A program made the translations under genes and the position numbers. From positions 1-64,000 of the forward strand of contig JAUCYS010000012.1 in NCBI GenBank assembly GCA_030373505.1: DNA of 64,000 nucleotides. The letters run 5' to 3'. Below the pieces are notes generated by a model, which was not told the origin of the DNA, did no database searches, and saw only the letters and a program-made list of their open reading frames with translations. This document shows, piece after piece, positions 46,285-56,311 of this stretch; within the stretch, counting starts at the first letter, position 1, and every line of letters begins with the position of its first letter. Source of the stretch: Parasphingorhabdus sp. GTDB taxonomy: Bacteria; Pseudomonadota; Alphaproteobacteria; Sphingomonadales; Sphingomonadaceae.

Positions 46285-48183
46285 ATGAAAAAGACTTTTC
46301 TACTGGCGGCAACCCTTTGCAGTGCCGCGCTGCCGATCGCTTTCCCTGCCGCTGCGGTGGCGCAGGACTATTCCAAATATAGCGAGGAAGCGCTGAAAGC
46401 CGAACTGGCCGACCATGCGGATGCGACACTGGCGGTCCTCGTGCCAATGCGGGACGGCGTCGGTCTGTCGACCAACATCTATACACCAAAACAGGGCAAG
46501 GGACCGTTTCCGGTAATCCTGTGGAAAACGCCGTACAGCGAGCATGACATCAAGGGCGGAACGCTGCGCTACGCCGTTGAGGCCGTGAAGCGAGGCTTTG
46601 TCTTTGTCGTGCAAAACGAGCGGGGCCGCTATTTTTCCGAAGGCGAATATGAGATACTCGGCAAGCCGCAAACCGACGGTTATGACACGCTGAGCTGGCT
46701 GGCGGCGCAGGATTTTTCGAACGGCAATATCGGAACTCTCGGCTGCTCATCCTCGGCAGAATGGCAGCTGGCGCTCGCTGGCATGGATCATCCGGCGCAC
46801 AAGGCGATGGTGCCGATGTCGGCGGGAGCGGGAATCGGCAAGGTCGGCCGCTTCCAGGAGCAGGGCAACTGGTACACCGGAGGCGTCCCGCGCAGCCTGT
46901 TCATCCCATGGCTGTATAATGTCGACAATCCCCTTCGCGCCCAGATCCCCTCGGGTCTCGACCAGCAGACCCGTGCACGCATCGCCGGCTACAACAGTCT
47001 GGCTGCCTCCAAGCCGGAGGTCGAGTGGACGAAACAGATACAGCATCTGCCGGCTGACGAGATATTGAAGGACCTCGAGGAGCCGGCGGGAACATTCGAG
47101 ACGCTTATCGCGCGCACACCGGGCGACCCGGCCTGGCGGGAGGGCGGATTATATCATGAGGACATGGGCTGGGGCGTGCCCAGCCTGTGGTTCAATTCAT
47201 GGTACGACGTGTCGATCGGTCCCAATATGGAATTGTTCAACCACGCCCGGACCGCTGGCAAGGACAAGGAGACGCGCGACAATCAATATGTCGTCGTCGC
47301 TCCGACCGTGCATTGCGCCTATGGCAAGCTCGGCCCCGACACGGTGGTTGGCGACCGCGAAATGGGCGATACCAGCTTCGATGTCGATGGCGCGATCTTC
47401 GGCTGGTTCGATCGCTGGCTCAAGGGCGACCGGAAAGCCTTTCCCGCGACGACACCCCACGTCCGATATTTCAACATGGGCGAAAATGAATGGAAGTCCG
47501 CGCAGCAGTGGCCGCCCGCCGACAGCCGGTCGGTCCGCTTTTATCTGCACAGCGAGGGCAGGGCCAACAGTCTTTACGGCGATGGCAGACTGAGCATGGC
47601 GACGCCGGACCCCGATGAGGAGCCGGATTCCTATCGCTACGACCCGCTGAACCCGGTCCAGACCATTGGCGGCGGGGATTGCTGCAATGGCGGCATCGTC
47701 ATCCCCGGTGCCGCCGACCAGCGCGTGATCGAGGCGAGAAACGACGTTCTGGTCTATACCAGCGACCCCCTTGAAACCCCGCTGGACGTCACCGGTTTTG
47801 TCGACGCGGTGCTAAGCGTGTCGTCGAGCGCCAGGGATACCGATTTTGCGGTCAAGCTTGTCGATGTGGCTCCGGATGGCACGGCCTGGATCATCGGCGA
47901 CACCATCCAGCGTGCGCGCTATCGCGACGGCTATGATGAACAGAAGATGATGGTCCCCGGTCAGGTCTACACGATCCGGCCGACCCCGATGACGACCAGT
48001 ATCCGGTTCGGCAAGGGGCATCGAATCCGCGTGGAAGTCACGTCTTCCAACTTCCCGAAATTTATCCGCAACCTCAACAGCGGCGGGGACAATGCGAAGG
48101 AAAGCGAAGCGGTCGTGGCCGACAACAATATCCATCACGATATGGCCAACCCGTCCTATATTGATCTGCCAGTCATCCGGTAA
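46285..48183 (+). CDS. Exported CocE/NonD-family hydrolase 2
   Basis: A 632-residue paralogue of the previous gene, with signal peptide (cleavage after AVAQ). It shares PMRDGVGLSTNIYTP and NERGRYFSEGEY, and the acid/histidine region AGW-like NSWYDVSIGPN and APTVHCAYG. The nucleophile elbow reads GCSSSAEW rather than GxSYGG, so the exact nucleophile and specificity may differ from hydrolase 1. Also odd is a Cys pair GGGDCCNGG near residue 470. It is the last gene of the operon; a hairpin follows. Confidence 0.85.
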   Translation: MKKTFLLAATLCSAALPIAFPAAAVAQDYSKYSEEALKAELADHADATLAVLVPMRDGVGLSTNIYTPKQGKGPFPVILWKTPYSEHDIKGGTLRYAVEAVKRGFVFVVQNERGRYFSEGEYEILGKPQTDGYDTLSWLAAQDFSNGNIGTLGCSSSAEWQLALAGMDHPAHKAMVPMSAGAGIGKVGRFQEQGNWYTGGVPRSLFIPWLYNVDNPLRAQIPSGLDQQTRARIAGYNSLAASKPEVEWTKQIQHLPADEILKDLEEPAGTFETLIARTPGDPAWREGGLYHEDMGWGVPSLWFNSWYDVSIGPNMELFNHARTAGKDKETRDNQYVVVAPTVHCAYGKLGPDTVVGDREMGDTSFDVDGAIFGWFDRWLKGDRKAFPATTPHVRYFNMGENEWKSAQQWPPADSRSVRFYLHSEGRANSLYGDGRLSMATPDPDEEPDSYRYDPLNPVQTIGGGDCCNGGIVIPGAADQRVIEARNDVLVYTSDPLETPLDVTGFVDAVLSVSSSARDTDFAVKLVDVAPDGTAWIIGDTIQRARYRDGYDEQKMMVPGQVYTIRPTPMTTSIRFGKGHRIRVEVTSSNFPKFIRNLNSGGDNAKESEAVVADNNIHHDMANPSYIDLPVIR

Positions 48184-48255
48184 GCCGACGGGCAGGAACA
48201 GCTCGGAGCGGCAGCGCGGCCGGAGCCGGGCGCCAGCGCCAATTATCCCAAAAGC

Positions 48256-48291
48256 CAAAAAAAAAGGCGGCCAGTTTTCACTGGCCGCCTT
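48256..48291. terminator. Rho-independent terminator between converging genes
   Basis: Perfect 11-bp stem AAGGCGGCCAG (48264-48274) and CTGGCCGCCTT (48281-48291). On the minus strand the stem runs into nine T, ideal for ending the TonB receptor transcript; it may also stop the plus-strand operon. Confidence 0.9.
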
Positions 48292-48313
48292 GCTCTGATT
48301 TATAAGGGGTAAA

Positions 48314-51049
48314 TCAGAATTTCGCCTTGGCACCGACGGAAAAATAGGTGCCAATCACATCATAATGTGGATTGCCTTGGGGCGACAATGGCGGTTGGTT
48401 GTCGAACAGATTGTTGACGTTGCCGGAGAGCGTGAACCGGTCATTGACTTTGAACCGGACCCCCAGGTCGACGTAGGTCTCCGAAGCGGTCTTGTTGTTG
48501 ATCAGGTTGGTGAGCGACTGGTCATAAAAGCCGCCGTCGACATAGCGGACGCGGACATCGGCACCAAATTCGTCATTGTCGAAGGCTGCACTCAAGGTGC
48601 CGCGCCATTTCGGAACCCCGTTCTCGGTCGCGGAGCCGACGTCGCCAGCAGTGTCTGTGCGGTTCAGGCCGCTGTCCAGAACGAATTTGTCCACATAAGA
48701 CGCGATTGCCCGCAAACGCAAAGACCCGTCAAATATCGGACGGACATAAGCGGCCTCGAAATCGATCCCGCTGGTTTCGAAGCGAGCGATATTCTGGAAG
48801 TTTGCCAATACCTGGGTAACCGTGCCGGTGCCGTCGCGAGTGATGCGTGAACAGGCGTCGGCGCTTCCCTGCTTGCACGCCAAGGTCAGATTGGAGCCGC
48901 TCAAGCTCGTGATCGCCCCATCAATACTGATATCATAATAATCCACCGACAGGCGGAAGCCAGGCAGGAAGGATGGAGAGATGGATCCGCCAAAAGTCAG
49001 CGTGCTGCTGATTTCCAGTTGCAGATCGGGGTTGCCACCGGTGTAGGTGGTGACGAGAGTAGGAGCCGGATTATAGCCTGGATTGGCGGCTGCGCGCCCA
49101 TCCGTGTCCAGGTCGACCAGCGGCCCCACATTGATCGACCGCGTGGAGAAAAGCTCGCCGATTGTCGCCGACCGGACATCGCGCGAGCGGGTAATCCGCA
49201 GAAGCACGTCGTTGAACAACCGCGCCGTACCGCCAGCCTTCCATGCCCAGATGCCGCCGCTGTAGCTATAGTCGGAATAGCGTGCAGCACCGTTGAAATC
49301 GAGCGCGAACTTGTCCTCGATATCGAGCAGGGGCAGGACAATTTCGGCAAAGCCTTCCTTGACGTTAAACCCTCCAGACAGGTTGCTTGTAAACACCGGG
49401 ATACCAAAGCCGCCCGCGACGGTCTCCGGCGTGCGTGTTCCGGTCAGTTCTTCCCAGCGGGCTTCGACACCAACCGCAACAGTGACCGGGCCTGCCCAAA
49501 GGGAGAACAGGTCTCCCTGTATCTCGACGCCCATCGAATCAAGCTTGCTCGTCGAGAATGTACGCTGTGTGCCCGTCACATAGTCCAGGGATTCCGCCGA
49601 AGCGTTATTTCGCCCGAACGGATTTAGCGGTGCGCAAGCGGGATCATCATTGGCCGTAGTCGCATCGGCGTTGATGGCGCAGACGATCTGTCCTCCGCTG
49701 AGCACCGCGTCGATGGCATTGTTGAAATTGGCAGCCAGCCGCGCATTTTTCAAGGACAGGTCGTTGTCTGCTTCGCCATGGCTGTAGTGAGCGCTATATT
49801 TGAAGCCATTGCCAAAGGTGCCATCGATGCCGATCGCGCCTTCCTTGATTTCCCGAATGCCGGTGTACCGAAACATCAGCAAATCATCGAACAGGCGATA
49901 ATAGTCAAAGCTGGTTTCGCCCGCGGCCGCCAACTGGCTTTGGATTGCCCCGGACAGGAAGGGATTGTCGGACTGGATGGTTAGCGGCGGTACCAGAAAA
50001 TCGGGAAGAAACGCATAGTCGGATTCCGAACGGGCATAGGTGCCGTCGATCCAGATTTTCGCATTTCCTATTTCATAACTTGCCCTGCCATAGACGCTCA
50101 GCCGTTCAACCGGGGTCGACACGGCAATATGATCGTAAAGCCCCACCGCATCGCTTCCGCCGACTCCCAGGGCATTAGGGCCGTCGAATGGCCGAAGCGA
50201 TCCATCGAGGTTGAAAGTCTGACCGGCGAAAATGCCCGAGGTGATCAGGCCACCTCCACCGCTGATGCCAAAGGGCAGCAAATTGACGTCACGGACCAGC
50301 TCCAGTCCGCCGGGAACAGCAATAATGTCGGCGCTGCCGAGGTTCTTGCGCGAGTTCCGGTCGGCAACCCCCTTGTCGTTCACATATTCCGCGCCGACCA
50401 TGAAATGTCCGGCTCCGTCGGCAAAGGATTTGCCGAAGCTTCCGTCAAGGCCATAGCGGGCGCCGTCGCCGCGCGAGGAAATGCCATAGTCCGCACCAAG
50501 TGAAAGTCCCTCGAGTTCGTCATTCAGAATGATGTTCACCACGCCGGCCACCGCATCCGACCCCCAAGCGGCCGAAGCACCGCCCGTGACCACTTCAACA
50601 CGGGATACCAGGCTGACAGGTACGAAATTCAGGTTATTGGCTCCGACAAACCGCCGTCCATTCACCAAAGTCAGGGTACGGTTGATTCCCAGGCCGCGAA
50701 GATCCGCCGGTGCGTTTCCGCTGCCGCTGGTATTGCCGACGCTGACGGCCGGGGAGACGGTGGCACGGAATTGCGGTTGATCATTGAGAACCTGCTGGAT
50801 GCTCGCCCGGTCACCTTTAAGAATTTCATCAGCGCCGATCACTGTCGTGGGAGTGGGCTGGTCAAATCCCGCCCGTTCGATTCGCGAACCAGTAACGACG
50901 ATCGTTTCCGAGACATTATCCTTGTCGTCGTCGGTGTCGGCTTTTGTTTGAGCCTGTACCCCGGTCGTGCTCAACAGCGCTATGGCAACGGCGCTAACAT
51001 AGCCGCATTTCAATAGCGCATTTTGCTTTTTCGTCACTTTGCTCGTCAT
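48314..51049 (-). CDS. TonB-dependent receptor
   Basis: A 911-residue outer-membrane receptor: signal peptide (ending TTGVQAQ), a TonB box-like ETIVVTGSRI, plug (PTPTTVIGADEIL, RGLGINRTLTLVNGRRFV, VEVVTGGASAAWGSDAVAGVVNIIL) and barrel ending in Phe (FSVGAKAKF). The plug sequence is of the class annotated as TonB receptors for oligomers in sphingomonads. The position between peptide hydrolase genes suggests peptide import. Its promoter carries the 20-base element shared with the S12 hydrolase at 54227-56212. Confidence 0.93.
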   Translation of the reverse strand: MTSKVTKKQNALLKCGYVSAVAIALLSTTGVQAQTKADTDDDKDNVSETIVVTGSRIERAGFDQPTPTTVIGADEILKGDRASIQQVLNDQPQFRATVSPAVSVGNTSGSGNAPADLRGLGINRTLTLVNGRRFVGANNLNFVPVSLVSRVEVVTGGASAAWGSDAVAGVVNIILNDELEGLSLGADYGISSRGDGARYGLDGSFGKSFADGAGHFMVGAEYVNDKGVADRNSRKNLGSADIIAVPGGLELVRDVNLLPFGISGGGGLITSGIFAGQTFNLDGSLRPFDGPNALGVGGSDAVGLYDHIAVSTPVERLSVYGRASYEIGNAKIWIDGTYARSESDYAFLPDFLVPPLTIQSDNPFLSGAIQSQLAAAGETSFDYYRLFDDLLMFRYTGIREIKEGAIGIDGTFGNGFKYSAHYSHGEADNDLSLKNARLAANFNNAIDAVLSGGQIVCAINADATTANDDPACAPLNPFGRNNASAESLDYVTGTQRTFSTSKLDSMGVEIQGDLFSLWAGPVTVAVGVEARWEELTGTRTPETVAGGFGIPVFTSNLSGGFNVKEGFAEIVLPLLDIEDKFALDFNGAARYSDYSYSGGIWAWKAGGTARLFNDVLLRITRSRDVRSATIGELFSTRSINVGPLVDLDTDGRAAANPGYNPAPTLVTTYTGGNPDLQLEISSTLTFGGSISPSFLPGFRLSVDYYDISIDGAITSLSGSNLTLACKQGSADACSRITRDGTGTVTQVLANFQNIARFETSGIDFEAAYVRPIFDGSLRLRAIASYVDKFVLDSGLNRTDTAGDVGSATENGVPKWRGTLSAAFDNDEFGADVRVRYVDGGFYDQSLTNLINNKTASETYVDLGVRFKVNDRFTLSGNVNNLFDNQPPLSPQGNPHYDVIGTYFSVGAKAKF

Positions 51050-51631
51050 ATCTTACTCCCTCGATTGAAGAATTGTTGGTCGAATCTAGTGTAAATTTTC
51101 ATTACAGGACAACATTCTCATTTTGTACTGATTTGCACAGCTTTCATAAAATCGCAACATAAAATACCAAAACCGCTGTCATGGGCGCGGTGATCGACCG
51201 CGTTTGCTGATTTTTCCGCTCTCGCGGTGGCGGCAACTGACGGGAAAGGGTGTCAAGGATCCCGTTCATGCTTTGCCAATAACTGCCGGTTTGCAGGAAT
51301 TTGGGCCAGAATTATATCATCCGCCACCAACCGCCGGAATGGCACTGCGCCGCTCATTTCTTCTGCTTGCCAGCCTCACCGCCGTTGGCGATCAGGGGAG
51401 CGCCGAGAGTCGTTTTGGCAGCCATGCTGCTGTTCTGGCCGAGCCTATATCATGGCGTTTGCCAAAAATTCTGATTCTTTCTAATCAGGATTATTTTAGC
51501 GCAACTTGCCAAAGCAAACCGCTAATCCTTTTTTCGTATGGATAAAACTCTCTAATTTTCCAGTTTTTGACAGAAATAACTTAATGTGCCAAATAATCCT
51601 GATTGGAGAACCTGCGTAAAGGATATTGTCT
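51050..51631. other. Long divergent intergenic region
   Basis: About 580 bases without a supportable gene. The left part holds the shared element at 51095-51114. The right part has a perfect 14-base inverted repeat, AATCAGGATTATTT (51483-51496) and AAATAATCCTGATT (51591-51604), the second copy just before the ribosome site of the S12 gene. A possible ORF at 51204-51545 has no ribosome site or recognisable content. Confidence 0.55.
51095..51125 (-). promoter_or_regulatory. Shared operator-like element, copy 1 (TonB receptor)
   Basis: ATTTTCAT-TA-CAGGACAACA at 51095-51114 matches copy 2 at 56312-56331 in 18 of 20 positions. It lies 46 bases before the receptor start, followed on the plus strand by ATTCTCATT (51114-51122), a 9-mer that also occurs at 36899-36907. 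Confidence 0.65.
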
Positions 51632-53146
51632 ATGTCACCGAAATTTACCTCGGCCCTGTCATCGCTCCGAAATCATGTCTTTTTGGCTGTCGTGCCGGCG
51701 CTGTTGCTGCCGGTACCGGCTGGCGCGAAGGTGCCGATGGAAGAGGCGCCAGCGATCATGGCGGTCGACAAGATTGAGCGGCAAAGACTGGAAGCGCTTT
51801 CCTCTTTCATTGATCGGATGGTCGCCGACCAGCTTAAAAACAGTGAAGTGGCGGGGGCGGTCGTCACGGTCGTCCATGACGGACAGACAGTATCCAACAA
51901 GGGATATGGCTTCAAGAATATCGAGGCCCAAACTCCCGTCGATCCGAATGCCACGCTGTTTCATCCGGGTTCCGTCTCCAAGCTGTTCACCTGGGTCGCC
52001 CTCATGCAGCAGATCGAAGCCGGCACAGTCGATCTCGATGCCGACGTGAACAGCTATATCGACTTCGAAATTCCCCGCAACGGTTTCGCCCCCATAAAGG
52101 TCCGCGACCTGTTCTCCCACCGCCCGGGAATGAGCGATATCAGTGACTTCATTGTCTATGATGCCGATCAGTTGATGCCCTACAGCGAGTGGATGAAGGC
52201 AAGGGTCCCCCGCCGGGTCTGGGCCCCCGGCGTTGAAACGGCCTACTCCAATTTCGGGGCGATGCTGGCGGGCTATATCGTCGAGCGCGTTTCGGGCGAG
52301 CCCTTTGATGAATATACGGCCAATCACATATTCAAGCCGCTGGGCATGACAGCGACCACCTTCTCGGAGCCGCTGACGGGGGCGATGGAAGAGAATATGG
52401 CGACCGGCTACAAGGTGGAGGACGGCCAGTTTGTAGCCAAGGGACCGGAATATCTCGGCCTGGTGATGCCTGCCGGCTCGTCGGTCTCCACCGGCAGGGA
52501 CATGGCGCGGTTCATGCTGGCCATGCTGAATGGCGGTGCGCTGGACGGAAAGCGGATATTGAAGCCGGAATCGGTGCGGCTGCTGGCCAGCGATTCAGCG
52601 GCGAATGCGCCGCGCCTCGAAGGGATGGCGCACGGTTTTCTCGTCGAACGGGAAGCCAATCCCAGGCTTGTCGGTCATGCCGGCAATACGGTGGATTTTC
52701 ACTCCGATCTCGTAATCGCTCCCGAACTGGGATTCGGATATTATATTTCGATGTCGGGCGGCGAGGGCAGTTCCGAGGCCCGGACCGTGCTTACCAAGGC
52801 GATTACCGGATATATGTTTCCGCAGAAGCCGACGGCACGCTGGAGCGGCGCGACCGAAACCGCACCGATGGGTCGATACCGTTCCAACCGGCGCGACTAT
52901 GGCAAGGTGCCGAACACCGACTATGACATCATGGTGACCGCAAAGGGGCCGGACAGTCTGGAGATCCTGGTCGAGGGTGAAAAGGCGATCTGGGAGCGGA
53001 TCGGGCCCCATCTTTACGAAAAGGTCACAGGCGTGCCGGACGGCGGCCCTTATGAACGGGCGGAATTTTACCAGACGGATCGCGGCGCCCGTCTGTCCTT
53101 CTCGTTTGAACCCTATACGGCCTATCATTTTATCGGGGCGGAGTGA
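51632..53146 (+). CDS. Exported S12 serine hydrolase 2
   Basis: A 504-residue exported serine hydrolase (signal peptide ending PVPAGAK). Motifs: SVSK in HPGSVSKLFTW (about residue 115), YSN (about 206), and HAG in LVGHAGNTVDF in place of the usual HxG/KTG. A small C-terminal domain follows. The family includes D-aminopeptidases and esterases; the region suggests a peptide substrate. ATG 51632 is used with AAAGGA upstream; TTG 51626 is closer to it. The XRE-cupin gene follows after a 290-base gap. Confidence 0.85.
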   Translation: MSPKFTSALSSLRNHVFLAVVPALLLPVPAGAKVPMEEAPAIMAVDKIERQRLEALSSFIDRMVADQLKNSEVAGAVVTVVHDGQTVSNKGYGFKNIEAQTPVDPNATLFHPGSVSKLFTWVALMQQIEAGTVDLDADVNSYIDFEIPRNGFAPIKVRDLFSHRPGMSDISDFIVYDADQLMPYSEWMKARVPRRVWAPGVETAYSNFGAMLAGYIVERVSGEPFDEYTANHIFKPLGMTATTFSEPLTGAMEENMATGYKVEDGQFVAKGPEYLGLVMPAGSSVSTGRDMARFMLAMLNGGALDGKRILKPESVRLLASDSAANAPRLEGMAHGFLVEREANPRLVGHAGNTVDFHSDLVIAPELGFGYYISMSGGEGSSEARTVLTKAITGYMFPQKPTARWSGATETAPMGRYRSNRRDYGKVPNTDYDIMVTAKGPDSLEILVEGEKAIWERIGPHLYEKVTGVPDGGPYERAEFYQTDRGARLSFSFEPYTAYHFIGAE

Positions 53147-53436
53147 GTGATGATGCGGCCGTCAGGTGCGAAAGTCGGACGCTTGTGCCGCCCTGGACCG
53201 GGCCGGTTCACATGGACCTGCCTCGGGTGACCGCCCTCTCGCCAGCGCCACCGGGAAGGATCTTATGATGGTAAGAGCAGCAGGGTTTCACGCTTCACTG
53301 ACAGGGACGGCTGCGGCGGAAATGAAACCATGTATCTGGAATTTCTCAAAATCTCCTTTTAATGCTAAGCGGAGGTTTGAGTTGACTAAGCAGATTCAAT
53401 ATTGTCAGAGACATAAAGAATAAATTGAAGGTAACC

Positions 53437-54078
53437 ATGCTCGCTTCTGACGTAACCTTGGGCTCCATTCTTCGCAATCTGCGCCAGACCAATGGCTGGA
53501 CGCTGAAGCAGATGAGCGCGAAATGCGGCATTCCGCTATCCACCTTGTCCAAGGTGGAACATGATCGCCTGACATTGACCTACGACAAGTTGCTGCAGGT
53601 CAGCCAGCGTCTGGGCATCCGGATGTCCGAACTTTTTGCCGAGAACAGCGAGCCGGAACGGCCATCGATCATGGCGCGGCGCAGCATTGGCGACATTAAA
53701 AATTCGGTCCGGGTCGAAACTGCAAATTACGATTATTATTATCTGTGCACGGAACTTCGGCAAAAGCGCATGATTCCGGTCATCACCAAAATCAGGGCCA
53801 AGACTCCCGAGGAATTCGGTTCTCTTGTCCGTCATGAGGGTGAGGAATATATCTATGTTCTGAAGGGCCGGATCACGGTCTACACCGAATTTTATGACCC
53901 GGTTACGCTGGAAGAAGGGCAGTCTATCTATATCGACGCCAAGATGGGGCATGCCTATCTTGCCGCCGACAGCTGCGACGAGGCGGATGTGCTGGGTGTC
54001 ATGTCGAGCCCCGACGAGGAATTGATGCAATCGCTGCTGTCGATTCATGAAGAGCAGAAAAAGCTCGAAGAACTCTAG
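53437..54078 (+). CDS. XRE-cupin transcriptional regulator
   Basis: A 213-residue regulator. Residues about 5-60 form a HTH of the XRE type (LGSILRNLRQTNGWTLKQMSAKCGIPLSTLSKVEHDRLTLTYD is split over helices). Residues about 110-195 are a cupin barrel (HEGEEYIYVLKGRITVYTE...EGQSIYIDAKMGHAYLA). XRE-cupin proteins sense small molecules such as amino acids or polyamines and often repress catabolic genes. It is the only regulator inside the hydrolase/TonB block and is the natural candidate to bind the shared element. GAAGG lies before ATG 53437. Confidence 0.9.
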   Translation: MLASDVTLGSILRNLRQTNGWTLKQMSAKCGIPLSTLSKVEHDRLTLTYDKLLQVSQRLGIRMSELFAENSEPERPSIMARRSIGDIKNSVRVETANYDYYYLCTELRQKRMIPVITKIRAKTPEEFGSLVRHEGEEYIYVLKGRITVYTEFYDPVTLEEGQSIYIDAKMGHAYLAADSCDEADVLGVMSSPDEELMQSLLSIHEEQKKLEEL

Positions 54079-54162
54079 ATCCGCCGTCGCGCTAGGCCGT
54101 CCCCACCAGCCGCCATTGGCGGTCCCAGGACAGTTTGCAGATTTCCATCCTGTCGATGACCG

Positions 54163-54212
54163 AGGCCTGCCGGCATCGGGTCCAGACGATTGAACCCGGG
54201 ACCGGCAGGCCT
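54163..54212. terminator. Long hairpin between converging genes
   Basis: Outer arms AGGCCTGCCGG (54163-54173) and CCGGCAGGCCT (54202-54212) pair perfectly; inner CGGGT/ACCCG adds a second stem. It sits between the ends of the XRE gene and the S12 gene. No T run on either side, so it may be rho-dependent or structural. Confidence 0.5.
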
Positions 54213-54226
54213 TCAGCAAATGTCAG

Positions 54227-56212
54227 TCACCGAACTTCGGTATAGACATATTCGTCCTGGGCATCCCGCACGGTCAATGTGCGGGCACCATCAGTTTCGC
54301 CAACCAGCGCGCTGAGGCCAATCGCCCCTGGCGCTGCCGAAACGAGCGAAACGCTGCCGTCCGGGTTGGCCTCGGTGGCAATCGGTCCTTCGATAAAGCC
54401 GCCTTTCATCCACTTTGTGCCGTCCCGCTCGCTGATCGTTATCGAACCGATGCCCGGGCTGACATATTTGGAAGCCAGATTGTCGAGCACGGCCGGGTCG
54501 CCCGGCAGAGTGAGTTCTGTGCGCCGTTTTGCGGTTTGCGTCTTGATGCGCTCGCCGATCACCGCAATCTCGCTCGCAGCTTCCGGTTTGCCGTCATAGA
54601 GCACTTCCATCAGCCGCCGGAAAAACGGATCGATCATCGCCGCACCGCTGTCGGCATTGGTCAGGATGACGGCACCGATATTGGCTTCGGGCAGGGCAAA
54701 GAAATTGCTGCGGTAGCCGAGCAGCGTGCCGCCATGGGTCACGACCGGAATCCCCCAGGAAATCTTTTCAAACAGGCCCATGCCATACCAGCTATTCTCT
54801 CCCACCGGCACGCCGCGCTTGCGGCGTTCAAGCAGATTTTCTTCGCTGACCACGCGCTTGCCGTCGGGACCCAGGCCCTTGGACAGTTCCAGCTGGACAT
54901 AATGCGCCATGTCGGCCGCGGTGGACCAGACGCCGCCGGCAGGGCGGTGCGGTTCGACGGTACGATTGAAGTCGTTGGAGATGACGTGCACCTGGCCGTC
55001 GACATCAAGGCCGTGGGGCCGCGCCCAGTTGCCGGTCATCGCCGCATCAAAATCGAACGTGGTATCGACCATGGCAAGCGGTTCGAAGACCCGCTCATCC
55101 ATTGCCCGGTCAAAGGCCGCGCCCAGTTCCATGTCGGGATAGGCCAGCGAGCCTCCCAGATAGCCGGCGGCCGAAGCCATCAGATTATTATACTGGAACA
55201 GTTCGCCAAAATCACTGGTCGGATAGGATTCGGCCAGCTGGCGGAACGTATCGGTTGCCGGCGCACCGGCGTCGGCAAGAACGAACGCATAGTCCCTGCG
55301 CGGCAGGCCGGTGCAGGCGCAGACAAGATGCCGGACCAGCGTCGATTTGGTGGTCTCGTCGCTGCCAAGGCGGAAAGAAGGATAGAGAGATGTCACCGGC
55401 GTACCCCAGTCCAGCATGCCGTCGTCAGCGAGGGTGGACAGCAACAGGGTGGCCATGCCCTTGGTGTTGGAGGCGACCATGAATTTTGTATGCTCGTCAA
55501 CCGGTTCGGGAGAGCCAAGCGCCCGCACGCCGACGCCGCCTTCCCATACCACCTTGCCCTGATCAATGAGCGCGATGCCGACGCCCGGGACATCAAGCGT
55601 GCGGGCGGAATCGGCGACAAACTGGCGCAGCGCCTCGATCCGCTCGGGCGTCAGCCGGTGCGCGGTCTTGCCGGCAAAAGTCTCCGGCTTGTAGCCGGCT
55701 GGACGCAGGCTCTGTTCCATGATCGAAAGCGCGGCATAGCGCTTGTTCGCGGTGGTATCAGCGCCGTCGGTGATCATCACCGTCCATTCGCTGTCTTTTC
55801 TCATCACCAGAGCCGACACCACCATTTTCTCGGTCGGCGAAGTTTCATAGCTGATATGGGCGCGCTCGTCCCAGCCGTCGCCTGCCGCGCCAGGCGTGAC
55901 CAGGCGTACAGCGCGTTCGCTAACGGCAGGCTTGTAGGCTGCCCATGCCTCGGCCGCAGCGGCGCGCGCGTCCGGCGCAGAATCGATGTTGACGATCGCA
56001 AGACTCAGATCTTTTTCAGGTGAGACAAAGACAGTTACCGGACCCTGTGCGCTTTTCGTCCAGTCTTCGGGAGCGGAATAGATGGCCCCAGAAACATCCG
56101 AACCCTGAACCTCGGCCTGGGCGGGCGCCTGCATGAACAAGGCTGCCGTGCCGCCCATCAGACTCAGGGCGAGCGATGCAATCCTCGATTTTCTCTTCTG
56201 TGTCACCTTCAT
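54227..56212 (-). CDS. Exported S12 serine hydrolase 3
   Basis: A 661-residue exported protein (signal peptide ending QAPAQAE). The first 160 residues form a domain of unknown type; the S12 catalytic domain follows with SNTK (about residue 230), YNN (about 345) and HGG (about 500). The C-terminal domain is a beta-rich region. It is the longest of the three S12 enzymes here and not a close paralogue of the other two. ATG 56212 follows GAGGAG; a TTG at 56236 is unlikely. The shared element lies 100 bases upstream. Confidence 0.85.
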   Translation of the reverse strand: MKVTQKRKSRIASLALSLMGGTAALFMQAPAQAEVQGSDVSGAIYSAPEDWTKSAQGPVTVFVSPEKDLSLAIVNIDSAPDARAAAAEAWAAYKPAVSERAVRLVTPGAAGDGWDERAHISYETSPTEKMVVSALVMRKDSEWTVMITDGADTTANKRYAALSIMEQSLRPAGYKPETFAGKTAHRLTPERIEALRQFVADSARTLDVPGVGIALIDQGKVVWEGGVGVRALGSPEPVDEHTKFMVASNTKGMATLLLSTLADDGMLDWGTPVTSLYPSFRLGSDETTKSTLVRHLVCACTGLPRRDYAFVLADAGAPATDTFRQLAESYPTSDFGELFQYNNLMASAAGYLGGSLAYPDMELGAAFDRAMDERVFEPLAMVDTTFDFDAAMTGNWARPHGLDVDGQVHVISNDFNRTVEPHRPAGGVWSTAADMAHYVQLELSKGLGPDGKRVVSEENLLERRKRGVPVGENSWYGMGLFEKISWGIPVVTHGGTLLGYRSNFFALPEANIGAVILTNADSGAAMIDPFFRRLMEVLYDGKPEAASEIAVIGERIKTQTAKRRTELTLPGDPAVLDNLASKYVSPGIGSITISERDGTKWMKGGFIEGPIATEANPDGSVSLVSAAPGAIGLSALVGETDGARTLTVRDAQDEYVYTEVR

Positions 56213-56311
56213 CCGACGTCTCCTCTTCACTTGCAAATTCAGCTTCCAATGCTCGGCCCTCGAACAGATAAGAGCGTCAATTCTTGCTATATATTCTCTC
56301 TCGCTATAGAT

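Noticed and set aside
51204..51545. 113-codon frame in the intergenic region
   Set aside because: No ribosome site, no domain, and it overlaps likely regulatory repeats.
35201..56212. Microcystin (mlr) degradation cluster
   Set aside because: A POT transporter and S12 hydrolases resemble MlrD and MlrB types, but no MlrA-like CAAX protease or MlrC metallopeptidase is present.
36978..56212. Antibiotic-resistance beta-lactamases
   Set aside because: The three S12 proteins have large extra domains and HGG/HAG motifs, and sit among peptidases; hydrolysis of D-peptides or esters is more likely.
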